A DNA stretch of 64,000 bases from an uncultured Clostridia bacterium (GTDB lineage: Bacteria > Bacillota > Clostridia > Oscillospirales > Ruminococcaceae), in NCBI GenBank assembly GCA_947627235.1, contig CANQVG010000007.1, positions 1 through 64,000 of the forward strand. The letters are read 5' to 3'. Shown here in pieces: positions 42,967 to 51,167 of this stretch. How positions within the stretch are numbered: position 1 is the stretch's first letter; the number at the start of each line of letters is the position of its first letter. The position numbers were made by a program, and so were the translations under genes. The notes below the pieces were generated by a model. That model did not search any database. It was not told where the DNA came from and worked only from the letters and a program-made list of their open reading frames with translations.

Positions 42967-42995
42967 TTGCCTTTTGCGCATAGGTGTGGTAAAAT
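42967..42995 (+). promoter_or_regulatory. promoter of the lipoprotein esterase gene
   Basis: TTGCCT (42967-42972), 17 bases, TAAAAT (42990-42995) preceded by TGTGG. Confidence 0.7.
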
Positions 42996-43054
42996 AATAC
43001 TGCATCTTTATCCGGGTGTAATTTGGAAACATTATAAAGAAAAGAGGAAAGCTT

Positions 43055-43969
43055 ATGAAAAAACTTTTGAAAACCCTGCTGCTGTCGGCGCTTATGGGCG
43101 TTACGCTCTGCGGAATGAGCGGCTGCGCTAAGAAGATAACCGTCGTGGATGAAATCCCCTCGGAATATCTCAAGGCGAGAGAGGACGGCGGCACCGTAAC
43201 AAGGTTCACTTATATGACCAAAGACTACTACGGCGGTATGTCGGAAATCGAGAAAGAAGCTTATATTTATCTTCCTCCGAATTACGACGAGTCCAAACAG
43301 TATAACGTTATGTTCCTGCTGCACGGAATCGGCGGCGACGTCTGGGAGTGGGGCATGACCAACGACAATTCCGACGTCAAGAAGATGATGGACAATCTCA
43401 TTCTCAACGGCGATATCGACCCGTTCATCGTTGTAACTCCTAACGGACGTTCCGCCAAAGACCATTCGTCCAGCTCCGATTCAGGCTCGTTCTACGTATT
43501 CGGAAAGGAACTGAGAAACGACCTCGTTCCCTATATCGACGAGCACTACGCCACATATGCCGACTATTCCGAGGGTTACGACATCTCGGCGGCGCGCGAC
43601 CACAGAGCCTGTGCGGGTCTTTCTATGGGAGGCATGCAGACCACGAATATCGGTCTCTGCGAGTGTCTTGATATGTTCAGCTACTTCGGAGGCTTTTCTT
43701 CCTGCCCGACCACTTACAGCTCCGACGAAATAGCCAAGCGCCTTGAAAACTTCCCGGATTACGATATCAAGTATTTCTACAATATCTGCGGCACCGACGA
43801 CGGCATCGCGCTCTGGAGCCACTCCGCCGCTATGGACGGTCTTTGCGACAAGACCGACAAGCTCAAGGACGGCAAGAACTATATATGGCAGACCCGTCCC
43901 GGCGGACACGATTTCGGCATCTGGCATCTCGGGTTCTTCAACTTCGCGCAGATTGCGTTTACGCAGTGA
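43055..43969 (+). CDS. CE1-type esterase, lipoprotein
   Basis: A 304-residue secreted alpha/beta hydrolase of the feruloyl/acetyl-xylan esterase type. Lipoprotein signal MKKLLKTLLLSALMGVTLCGMSGC; oxyanion region VMFLLHGIGGDVWEWG; nucleophile Ser in ACAGLSMGGMQT; acid region NICGTDDGI; His in TRPGGHDFGIWH. GAGGAAAG precedes the ATG. It is clearly a relative of the two esterases at 26.6-28.4 kb, and would act on ester-linked side groups of plant polysaccharide; the exact ester is unknown. It stands alone between its own promoter and a strong terminator. Confidence 0.9.
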   Translation: MKKLLKTLLLSALMGVTLCGMSGCAKKITVVDEIPSEYLKAREDGGTVTRFTYMTKDYYGGMSEIEKEAYIYLPPNYDESKQYNVMFLLHGIGGDVWEWGMTNDNSDVKKMMDNLILNGDIDPFIVVTPNGRSAKDHSSSSDSGSFYVFGKELRNDLVPYIDEHYATYADYSEGYDISAARDHRACAGLSMGGMQTTNIGLCECLDMFSYFGGFSSCPTTYSSDEIAKRLENFPDYDIKYFYNICGTDDGIALWSHSAAMDGLCDKTDKLKDGKNYIWQTRPGGHDFGIWHLGFFNFAQIAFTQ

Positions 43970-43992
43970 TAAGCAATATAAGATATGAAATC

Positions 43993-44018
43993 AAAAGCCG
44001 CGGGGGACCGCGGTTTTT
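43993..44018 (+). terminator. terminator after the lipoprotein esterase gene
   Basis: CCGCGG (43998-44003), GGGA loop, CCGCGG (44008-44013), extended by A-T pairs into a T run. Confidence 0.85.
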
Positions 44019-44036
44019 GTTTGCCTTACGTCTCGC

Positions 44037-44065
44037 TTGCATTTTGCCGCGCTATATGATATACT
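44037..44065 (+). promoter_or_regulatory. promoter of the hydrolase-acyltransferase operon
   Basis: TTGCAT (44037-44042), 17 bases, TATACT (44060-44065). Confidence 0.65.
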
Positions 44066-44119
44066 GATTTCAATCTGCGCATATGCGCTTTCAGACAGAC
44101 GCGAAAGAGGAACAGATAA

Positions 44120-46291
44120 ATGACCGAAAAATTTGTCCGTGCAAATTTAAAATATCTTAAAGGCTTTATGACCGAAAGTTCTCTCACGGCGGCGAGAAAG
44201 ACTCACGTTCTTCTCGGCGACTTTATGGCGGCGTCGCACAGTTCCGGAGTGCGGCACGAGCGCCGTTCCTTTGATAATTTTGAGGGTGAGTGGATAATCC
44301 CCGAGGAGGAGACCCGTCCCGGAGTTATACTTTATCTGCACGGCGGCGGTTACACCTGCGGCAACATCGACTATGCCAAGGGCTTTGGCACGGTCTTAGC
44401 AAATGAATTCGGCATAAGAGTTTTTTGCTGCGCCTATCGTCTTGCGCCCGAAAATCCGTTTCCCGCCGCTGTCGACGACGCAGTCGAGGCGTATGAATAT
44501 CTGCTGCAAAGCGGTTTTTCTCACGACAGAATAATTCTCTGCGGAGAAAGTGCAGGCGGCGGACTGTGTTATGCCCTGAGTCTGAGGCTGAATGAAATTT
44601 GGGTCGCCCAGCCGGCGGGAATAATCGCGATTTCGCCGTGGACCGACCTCACTATGTCGGGAAATTCGCATAAGGTCAACAACGAAATCGACCCATCTAT
44701 GACCACCGATAGAGTGAAGTTTTTTGCGGATTGCTACAGCGACAGCCCTAAAAATCCGCTTGTTTCTCCGGTGTTTTTCAAACCGGAGGACGCCGATTTT
44801 CCGCCGTCGCTGATATTTGCGGGCGGCGACGAGGTACTTCTCGACGACTCGGTGCTTATGCACAAAAGGCTCACCGAATCGGGCTTCAAGTCGCAGCTTA
44901 TAGTGCGCCCAAACCTCTGGCACGCTTATGTACTTTACAACCTTAAGGAATACAGAAACGACTATGAGAAGATAGGCAGGTTTTTGGACCGCCGTCTCGG
45001 TTCGGAAAGCCGCTTCTGGCGCAGGCTCGACAATGCCGCGCTCATCTTCCCGGCGTCAAAGCGGCGCGGGTGGCACAACGTCTTCCGGCTATCGGCGGAG
45101 CTTTCCGAGCCCGTTGACCGCGACGTTATGCAGGCGGCGCTGGAGGTCACTGTCAGGCGATTTCCGCTGATATCTTCGCGGCTGCACGCGGGAGTTTTCT
45201 GGTATTATCTCGAGCAGACCGGCGCTCCGCAGATTATCCCCGACGGACCCCAGCCGATAATGAAGCGCGGCTTCGGCGCGGTGAGACAGTGCGCGATAAG
45301 GGTTTTATATTATAAAAACCGCATAGCCGTGGAATTTTTCCACGCCGTCACCGACGGCACGGGCGGACTGATATTTTTGAAGTCTCTGCTTGCCGAATAT
45401 ATATCGCAGAAATACGGCGTAACGGTTCCGAATACCTGCGGCGTGGCGGACAGGCTCGCAAGTCCTACCTATGACGAGCTTGAAGACAGCTTTGCCGAGA
45501 ACGCGGGAGCTGTCGGGCTTAAGCGAAAAGATGGAAAGGCATATCACTTGACAGGTACAAAAGAGCCGGACGGATTTTTAAATCTCACCTGCGGCACTCT
45601 GTCCGCAGATGACCTGTTGAAGCGGTGTCATGAGCTTGGAGTTACGCTGACGGCATACCTCTCAGCCGTGATGATTATGTCGCTGATAACGGTTCAGAAG
45701 CGTAAAGTGTTTAAGCTTGACAGACGTCTGCCGATAAAAGTACAGATACCCGTCAATCTCAGGCGTCTTTTCCCGAGCGCTACGATGCGAAACTTTGTTA
45801 TGGTGGTAAACGTTGGCGTTGACCCGAGAATGGGAGACTACACCTTTGAGGAAATTCTGAACATCGTGAGCAAACAGCTTGCTCTCGGCGTTACCGCTAA
45901 AAATATGCAGGCTGTTTTCACAACAAACGTAAAATCCGAAAGAATGCTGGCTGTGAAACTGATGCCTTTGTTCATAAAGAATATTGTGATGAAAGCGGTT
46001 TTTGACTCTGTAGGCGAGGCGCAGGCGTGCATTACGCTTTCCAATCTCGGAAAAATCGAGGTGCCGGAGGAGATGCGGGAGTATGTAAAGGGCTTTGACT
46101 TTATAATCAGTCCTCAGGCGAAAGCCCCGCACAACTGCGCCGTCTGTTCTTACGGAAACGATCTCAGAATCAATTTTATCCGACGTTCCGAAGACCCCGA
46201 GCTTGAAAAAGAGTTTTTCCGCAATCTTGTAAGGCTTGGGCATCATGTCGTCATCGAGAGTAATATGAAAAGCAGTCAGGAAAGGTTGTGA
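44120..46291 (+). CDS. fusion of alpha/beta hydrolase and condensation-type acyltransferase
   Basis: A 723-residue two-domain protein. Residues 1 to about 290 are a hormone-sensitive-lipase-type hydrolase: oxyanion motif YLHGGGYTCGN, nucleophile Ser in LCGESAGGGL, acid in AGGDEVLLDDS, His in NLWHAYVLYN. From about residue 295 a second domain follows that resembles condensation or alcohol acetyltransferase enzymes, with the catalytic motif FFHAVTDGTGG (HxxxDG type), VQIPVNLRRLFPSATMRNF and a late SNLGKIEVP. It is cytoplasmic, without a signal peptide. Only four bases separate it from the zinc-ribbon membrane protein gene, so the two probably act together, perhaps in making or modifying a membrane lipid or polyketide-like product. 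That role is inference. Confidence 0.82.
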   Translation: MTEKFVRANLKYLKGFMTESSLTAARKTHVLLGDFMAASHSSGVRHERRSFDNFEGEWIIPEEETRPGVILYLHGGGYTCGNIDYAKGFGTVLANEFGIRVFCCAYRLAPENPFPAAVDDAVEAYEYLLQSGFSHDRIILCGESAGGGLCYALSLRLNEIWVAQPAGIIAISPWTDLTMSGNSHKVNNEIDPSMTTDRVKFFADCYSDSPKNPLVSPVFFKPEDADFPPSLIFAGGDEVLLDDSVLMHKRLTESGFKSQLIVRPNLWHAYVLYNLKEYRNDYEKIGRFLDRRLGSESRFWRRLDNAALIFPASKRRGWHNVFRLSAELSEPVDRDVMQAALEVTVRRFPLISSRLHAGVFWYYLEQTGAPQIIPDGPQPIMKRGFGAVRQCAIRVLYYKNRIAVEFFHAVTDGTGGLIFLKSLLAEYISQKYGVTVPNTCGVADRLASPTYDELEDSFAENAGAVGLKRKDGKAYHLTGTKEPDGFLNLTCGTLSADDLLKRCHELGVTLTAYLSAVMIMSLITVQKRKVFKLDRRLPIKVQIPVNLRRLFPSATMRNFVMVVNVGVDPRMGDYTFEEILNIVSKQLALGVTAKNMQAVFTTNVKSERMLAVKLMPLFIKNIVMKAVFDSVGEAQACITLSNLGKIEVPEEMREYVKGFDFIISPQAKAPHNCAVCSYGNDLRINFIRRSEDPELEKEFFRNLVRLGHHVVIESNMKSSQERL

Positions 46292-46295
46292 GTGT

Positions 46296-46988
46296 ATGTA
46301 CTGCGTAAACTGCGGCGTAGAGCTAAAGGACAGCGAAAAGGTCTGTCCGCTCTGCAAAACGATGGTCTTCCACCCCGATATACCCTTGCCGAGCGGCGAA
46401 AAGCCCTATCCCGAATATGTCGCGCCGGCAAAAAAGTTCAACCGAAAGGGCGCTATGTTTGTGTTGACGGTTATATTCCTGATTCCTGTCATTATCACGC
46501 TTCTAATCGACCTGAAGCTGAATGCCTCGGTGGTCTGGTCGGGATATGTCATAGGCGGACTCGCGGTCGGCTATGTGTCTTTTGTGCTGCCGTTCTGGTT
46601 TAGGCGTCCTAACCCCGTGATATTTGTTCCTTGCGCCTGCGCTTCGGCGATATTGTTTCTTTTATATATCGACCTCTCGGTCGGCGGACACTGGTTCCTG
46701 CCGCTGGCGTTCCCGATTGCCGGTATCGGTTCGCTTATATTTACGGCGGTCACTGCGCTTTTGAAATATATAAAAAGGGGACGGCTCTATATTTTCGGTG
46801 GGGCATTCATAGCGCTCGGCGGCTACAGTATGCTTATAGAAATGTTCATCTGTATTACTTTTAACCTCAGATTCATTTTCTGGTCGGTCTATCCGTTGGC
46901 GGCATTTGTGCTTGTAGGGCTGCTGCTGATAACTATAGCGGTCTGCAAGCCGCTCAAAAGCTCGCTTGATAAAAGATTCTTCATATGA
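46296..46988 (+). CDS. DUF6320-like zinc-ribbon membrane protein
   Basis: A 230-residue protein with an N-terminal zinc ribbon (MYCVNCGVELKDSEKVCPLC, two CxxC knuckles) followed by about six membrane helices from residue 50 to 220. I recall this layout as the DUF6320 family; the label comes from memory of the pattern. Function unknown. It is translated four bases after the hydrolase-acyltransferase gene. This suggests that the soluble acyltransferase works at the membrane with this protein. GAAAGG precedes the ATG, and a hairpin terminator begins three bases past the stop codon. Confidence 0.8.
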   Translation: MYCVNCGVELKDSEKVCPLCKTMVFHPDIPLPSGEKPYPEYVAPAKKFNRKGAMFVLTVIFLIPVIITLLIDLKLNASVVWSGYVIGGLAVGYVSFVLPFWFRRPNPVIFVPCACASAILFLLYIDLSVGGHWFLPLAFPIAGIGSLIFTAVTALLKYIKRGRLYIFGGAFIALGGYSMLIEMFICITFNLRFIFWSVYPLAAFVLVGLLLITIAVCKPLKSSLDKRFFI

Positions 46989-46990
46989 CG

Positions 46991-47021
46991 AAAAAGCGCT
47001 CCGATGTCGGAGCACTTTTTT
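46991..47021 (+). terminator. terminator after the DUF6320-like gene
   Basis: AAAAAGcGCTCCGA pairs with TCGGAGCaCTTTTT (one C-A mismatch), followed by T. It is nearly the same sequence as the palindrome at 35098-35127. Confidence 0.82.
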
Positions 47022-47053
47022 GCAAAACAATTTGAAGGCTTTCGGTCCGGTTT

Positions 47054-47263
47054 TTATTTTACGCTTCCGCCTCTGAACTCCGCGTTTATCTCGCTGAGTT
47101 CTTTAAGACCCTCGATATACGGTCCGTAAACCTCAAGCATATTTCCCGCGCCGTAAAGACCGCAGGCCGAGCAGTTTTCGCACTCATTTGCATCGCAGCC
47201 GAGACCGTTTTTAACTATCCATTCGCGCTCCTCGCGAGTGGTGTCCTTGATTAGATACTTCAT
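47054..47263 (-). CDS. small Cys-rich protein of unknown function
   Basis: A 69-residue protein, MKYLIKDTTREEREWIVKNG at the start, with four Cys arranged C-x4-C-x2-C-x2-C (CDANECENCSAC) in the middle and a mixed, charged C-terminus. The Cys spacing could hold a metal or an iron-sulfur cluster. There is no signal peptide. GGAGGTG lies just upstream of the ATG, which supports it as a real gene despite its size. I do not recognise it. It lies alone between the DUF6320-like gene and pckG, on the opposite strand to both. Confidence 0.72.
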   Translation of the reverse strand: MKYLIKDTTREEREWIVKNGLGCDANECENCSACGLYGAGNMLEVYGPYIEGLKELSEINAEFRGGSVK

Positions 47264-47363
47264 ATTTGCACCTCCGTTTTAGTGCATTTTAATTATTATA
47301 TCACAACAATTTTAGTATTTCCACACCGATATTGAAAATTCAGTGAAATTTGAAATCGTACCC

Positions 47364-47392
47364 TTGACATATTGACAAAACAAGAATAAAAT
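47364..47392 (+). promoter_or_regulatory. promoter of pckG
   Basis: TTGACA (47364-47369), 17 bases, TAAAAT (47387-47392). A second TTGACA at 47372-47377 overlaps the spacer. The leader to the ATG is about 90 bases. Confidence 0.8.
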
Positions 47393-47489
47393 AGTATTTG
47401 AGGAAAAGTTGGATTTTCCGATTTATGAGAATCGGCTTTACTCAGATTAAGTTACCTAAAGCATATTATATAAAAAAGGAGATTGTTTT

Positions 47490-49277
47490 ATGTCAACATT
47501 GACCAAGAACCCGAATGTCAACAAATGGGTCGATGAGATGATTGCTCTCTGCAAACCGGACAAGGTTGTCTGGATAGACGGCAGCAAAGCACAGCTCGAC
47601 GAACTCCGCAATGAGGCTATCGCCACCGGCGAAATGATCAAGCTCAACGAGGAAAAACTCCCCGGATGTCTTTATCACAGAACTCTGCCCAACGACGTTG
47701 CAAGGGTTGAGGACAGAACTTTCATCTGTTCCCGCAAGAAAGAGGACGCGGGTCCTACCAACAACTGGTGCGACCCCAAGGAGATGTATGCAAAGCTTAC
47801 TCCGATGTACGACGGCGTTATGAAAGGCAGAACCATGTACGTCATTCCCTATTCGATGGGACCCATCGGCTCGCCTCTTGCTAAGGTCGGCGTTGAAGTT
47901 ACCGACTCCATCTATGTTGTCCTCAATATGGCGATTATGACCCGTATGGGCGCAGACGCCTTCAAGAATCTCGGCGACGTTTCCGACGACTTCGTAAGAG
48001 GTCTTCACTCCAAGGCGGACGTCGATCCCGAAAAGCGTTACATTGTTCAGTTCCCGGAGGACAATACAATCTGGTCGATCAACTCCGCATACGGCGGAAA
48101 CGTACTTCTCGGCAAAAAGTGTTTTGCTCTCAGAATCGCGTCCTATCAGGGCAAGAACGAGGGTTGGATGGCTGAACATATGCTTATTCTCGGCATCGAG
48201 AAGCCCAACGGCGAAATCAAGTATGTGACCGCCGCGTTCCCGTCCGCCTGCGGCAAGACCAACCTCGCTATGTTGATTCCTCCCGAGGGCTACACCAAGA
48301 GGGGCTATAAGGTATGGACCGTCGGAGACGATATCGCCTGGCTCAAGCCCGGCGAGGACGGCAGACTCTACGCTATCAACCCCGAAAACGGCTTCTTCGG
48401 CGTCGCTCCCGGCACCAACGAAAAGTCCAATTATAACGCACTTGCGTCCACGAGAAAGAACACCATATTTACCAACGTCGCCATCAACAACGACGATATG
48501 ACCGTCTGGTGGGAGAAGCTCGACAAGAATCCTCCCGTCAACGCCACCGAGTGGAAAGGCGAAAAGGTCAACGGACCCGAGTATGTCGCCGCCGGCAACA
48601 AGCTCGCACATCCGAATTCCCGCTTCACCGCTCCCGCCGAGAACTGCCCCTGCATTTCTCCCGAATTTAACAATCCGAACGGAGTTCCGATAAGCGCGAT
48701 AATCTTCGGCGGAAGACGCGCCAAGACCGCTCCGCTGGTATATCAGTCCTTCAACTGGCAGCACGGCACCTTTGTCGGTTCGATTATGGCTTCCGAGACC
48801 ACCGCTGCCGCTACCGGCGCGGTAGGCGTAGTCCGTCGCGACCCTATGGCTATGCTTCCGTTCTGCGGCTATCATATGGGCGATTACTGGGCACACTGGC
48901 TTGAAATGGGCAAGATTCTGGGCGACAAGGCTCCTAAGATATTCAACGTCAACTGGTTCCGCACCGACGACAACGGCGACTTCATCTGGCCCGGCTACGG
49001 CGACAATATGCGCGTTCTTGACTGGATAATCGACCGCTGCGAGGGTACCGTAGACGCGGTTGAGACTCCTATCGGCTACGAGCCCAAGCCCGAAGACATC
49101 AACGTCGAGGGACTTGACGGCGTCACCACTGAGACAGTTGCCGACCTTCTCAGCGTCGATAGGGAGCTGTGGAAAGAGGAAGCCAAGGGCATTGAGGAGT
49201 TCTACAAGAAATTCGGCGACAAGCTTCCGAAGGAAATGTCAGACGAACTTAAGGCTCTCGAGGCAAGATTGGCGTAA
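47490..49277 (+). CDS. pckG: phosphoenolpyruvate carboxykinase (GTP)
   Basis: A 595-residue GTP-dependent PEPCK that interconverts PEP plus CO2 and oxaloacetate. The P-loop and reactive Cys254 are in FPSACGKTNLAML, the metal region in VWTVGDDIAWLK, and the guanine-binding part near NWFRTDDNGDFIWPGYGDN. Length and motifs are those of the GTP class, distinct from the ATP class. AAGGAG precedes the ATG. C-rich third codon positions point to high expression, and they leave a 467-codon antisense frame open that should be ignored. In a fermenter with PPDK it probably runs toward oxaloacetate or forms part of a malate shunt. Confidence 0.98.
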   Translation: MSTLTKNPNVNKWVDEMIALCKPDKVVWIDGSKAQLDELRNEAIATGEMIKLNEEKLPGCLYHRTLPNDVARVEDRTFICSRKKEDAGPTNNWCDPKEMYAKLTPMYDGVMKGRTMYVIPYSMGPIGSPLAKVGVEVTDSIYVVLNMAIMTRMGADAFKNLGDVSDDFVRGLHSKADVDPEKRYIVQFPEDNTIWSINSAYGGNVLLGKKCFALRIASYQGKNEGWMAEHMLILGIEKPNGEIKYVTAAFPSACGKTNLAMLIPPEGYTKRGYKVWTVGDDIAWLKPGEDGRLYAINPENGFFGVAPGTNEKSNYNALASTRKNTIFTNVAINNDDMTVWWEKLDKNPPVNATEWKGEKVNGPEYVAAGNKLAHPNSRFTAPAENCPCISPEFNNPNGVPISAIIFGGRRAKTAPLVYQSFNWQHGTFVGSIMASETTAAATGAVGVVRRDPMAMLPFCGYHMGDYWAHWLEMGKILGDKAPKIFNVNWFRTDDNGDFIWPGYGDNMRVLDWIIDRCEGTVDAVETPIGYEPKPEDINVEGLDGVTTETVADLLSVDRELWKEEAKGIEEFYKKFGDKLPKEMSDELKALEARLA

Positions 49278-49328
49278 AACCGTATAAGCTCAAAATTTTT
49301 GAGGGACGCTTTTGAAAGCGTCCCGCAG

Positions 49329-49362
49329 CCGCCCCTCGGCACAGCGCCGTGGGGCGGTTTTT
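49329..49362 (+). terminator. terminator after pckG
   Basis: CCGCCCC-T-CGGC (49329-49340) pairs with GCCG-T-GGGGCGG (49346-49357) around ACAGC, followed by T. Confidence 0.85.
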
Positions 49363-49603
49363 GAGGTTTGAGAACCCGTATTTGTAGAAAAAGAGTCTAA
49401 ATTGATTTTATATAATAAAAATTTTCGTCGTTTTGACTATTTACAAATGCGATTTTTTGTGTATAATATATAGCAGAAAAGCAAATCAGGCTTTTCCGTA
49501 TAATAACTGACATCCTCATAATATAATGTTCCAAGTAAATGGCGGAGTAAGAGAGCGGTTTCGTTCTCTTATTTCGCTTTTTAAGGTTTTTTGCGCGCGG
49601 GTC

Positions 49604-49632
49604 TTTTCAAAACGTCCAAAATGGTGTATAAT
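49604..49632 (+). promoter_or_regulatory. promoter of the TtcA-like/ymdB pair
   Basis: TTTTCA (49604-49609), 17 bases, TATAAT (49627-49632), 28 bases before the start codon. Confidence 0.55.
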
Positions 49633-49659
49633 ACTCTTACAAGACAGCGGGGTGAACAT

Positions 49660-50403
49660 ATGCAAAGGATTCTCGGATATATGCGCAAGGCGGTTCAGGA
49701 GTTTGACATGCTTTCTGACGGCGACCGCGTGGCAGTCGGCGTGTCGGGCGGCAAGGACAGTTTTGTTATGCTTAACGGTCTTTTTATGCTGAGAAGCTTC
49801 ATCGGCATAGATTACGAAATCACAGCAGTCACTGTCGACCCGTGCTTCAACGGTGTCGGCGGCGACTATTCGCAGGTTTCGCGCTTCTGCGCAGAACGCG
49901 ACATCGAATATATTCTGGAGCCGAGCAATATAGGACGTATAGTTTTTGACATAAGAAAAGAGGAGCATCCCTGCTCGCTCTGTTCGCGTATGCGCAGGGG
50001 CGCTCTCCATAATATAGCCCAAAAAGCCGGCTGCAATAAGCTCGCCCTCGGGCATCACCTTGACGACGCCGTCGAGACTTTTTTAATGAATCTCTTTGTC
50101 GAGGGCAGAATAGGGTGCTTTTCGCCGATGAGCGTTCCCAACGGCGGAGATATTTCGCTGATACGTCCGCTTGCGCTCGCCCGCGAGTGGGAAATAAGCG
50201 CCGCTGCAAAGCGAAACGGGTTTGAGGCGGTCAGGTCGCGGTGTCCGGCAGACGGTTACACGAAGCGTGAGGAAATAAAGAGGTTTATCGCGGAGCGCGA
50301 AAAAACTGACCGCGGCTTTACCGACAGAGTCTTCGGGGCTATGTGCCGTGCCGGAATCGACGGCTGGGGCTGTAATGAACAGACAAAGGAGTGCTTGAAA
50401 TGA
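49660..50403 (+). CDS. TtcA-family tRNA sulfurtransferase (PP-loop)
   Basis: A 247-residue PP-loop ATPase of the TtcA/TtuA group, enzymes that put sulfur into tRNA (2-thiocytidine 32 in the E. coli case). The ATP loop SGGKDS is at residues 29-34. The CxxC typical of TtcA is in HPCSLCSRMRRGAL, followed by LALGHHLDDAVETFL; a further Cys is in VRSRCPADG, and CNEQTKEC lies near the C-terminus. ATG 49660 follows GGGGTG. The longer frame to 49591 includes the promoter. Its stop overlaps the ymdB start (ATGA). The exact tRNA target is not clear. Confidence 0.88.
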   Translation: MQRILGYMRKAVQEFDMLSDGDRVAVGVSGGKDSFVMLNGLFMLRSFIGIDYEITAVTVDPCFNGVGGDYSQVSRFCAERDIEYILEPSNIGRIVFDIRKEEHPCSLCSRMRRGALHNIAQKAGCNKLALGHHLDDAVETFLMNLFVEGRIGCFSPMSVPNGGDISLIRPLALAREWEISAAAKRNGFEAVRSRCPADGYTKREEIKRFIAEREKTDRGFTDRVFGAMCRAGIDGWGCNEQTKECLK

Positions 50404-51167
50404 AACTTATGTTTATAGGAGACGTAGTCGGAGCGGCAGGGTGTCAGTTCCTCGCGTCGAAAATAAAGGAGCTGCGAATCCGGTACGGGACCGATATACT
50501 CGTGGTCAACGGCGAAAATGCCGCTACGGGAAACGGCGTCACGGGGGTATCTGTGAAGATGCTCACCCAGCTCGGTGCGGACGTGATAACCACAGGAAAC
50601 CACGCTTTTAAAAGGTACGAGGCGCAGAAGTTATATGATGAGCTTTCCTATCTGATACGCCCAGCGAATTTTCCGAACGGTGTAATCGGCAGGGGAGTAT
50701 GCGTACTCGATATGGGCAGAACGCGCGTCGCCGTGGTAAACCTGATGGGAGTCACCTATCTTGAACCGCTCGACAATCCGTTTGCGGTGATAGACCGTGT
50801 GCTTACGGAGATTGACACTCCTAATATAATTCTTGACTTCCACGCCGAGGCGACTTCGGAGAAAAAGGCTATGGGATATTATCTTGACGGCAGAGTGACC
50901 GCCGTCATCGGAACGCATACCCACGTTCAGACAGCCGACGCGCAGGTGCTCTCGGGTGGGACAGCTTATATCACCGACGCCGGTATGACGGGTCCCGAGG
51001 AGTCGGTTCTCGGGATTCAGAAAGAGCTTGCGATTTCCAAGCTGCGATACAGGTTCCCCACGCGCTTTGTCGAGGCTCAGACCCCTTGCTTTATCAACGG
51101 CGTGTCGGTGGATTTCGACGAGAAGACGGGCAGAGCAAGGAGCATCACCCCGTTCATCGAACGGTGA
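50400..51167 (+). CDS. ymdB: YmdB-family metallophosphoesterase
   Basis: A 255-residue calcineurin-like phosphodiesterase of the YmdB/TIGR00282 family. Metal ligands: FIGDVVG (Asp), VVNGENAATGNG (Asn and Glu), TTGNHAFK (Asn-His), DFHAEATSEKKA (His) and IGTHTHVQTAD (His-x-His). In Bacillus YmdB hydrolyses 2',3'-cyclic AMP and affects biofilm and motility decisions; a similar role here is inference. ATG 50400 has AAAGGAG 8 bases upstream and overlaps the previous stop. Its last 14 bases overlap the end of the convergent spmB gene. Confidence 0.94.
   Translation: MKLMFIGDVVGAAGCQFLASKIKELRIRYGTDILVVNGENAATGNGVTGVSVKMLTQLGADVITTGNHAFKRYEAQKLYDELSYLIRPANFPNGVIGRGVCVLDMGRTRVAVVNLMGVTYLEPLDNPFAVIDRVLTEIDTPNIILDFHAEATSEKKAMGYYLDGRVTAVIGTHTHVQTADAQVLSGGTAYITDAGMTGPEESVLGIQKELAISKLRYRFPTRFVEAQTPCFINGVSVDFDEKTGRARSITPFIER

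Larger units (their letters stand above)
49278..49659. other. region between pckG and the TtcA-like gene
   Basis: This stretch holds the pckG terminator (49329-49362), a promoter-like TTTACA-16-TATAAT (49440-49467), a hairpin TAAGAGA/TCTCTTA (about 49547-49570) and a second promoter TTTTCA-17-TATAAT (49604-49632). The second promoter drives the TtcA-like gene. The first promoter plus hairpin may enclose a short RNA of about 100 bases. I see no protein gene. Confidence 0.45.

Noticed and set aside
47493-48896. 467-codon minus-strand open frame opposite pckG
   Set aside because: Same cause: biased third positions of a highly expressed gene. Motifs of PEPCK are complete on the plus strand.
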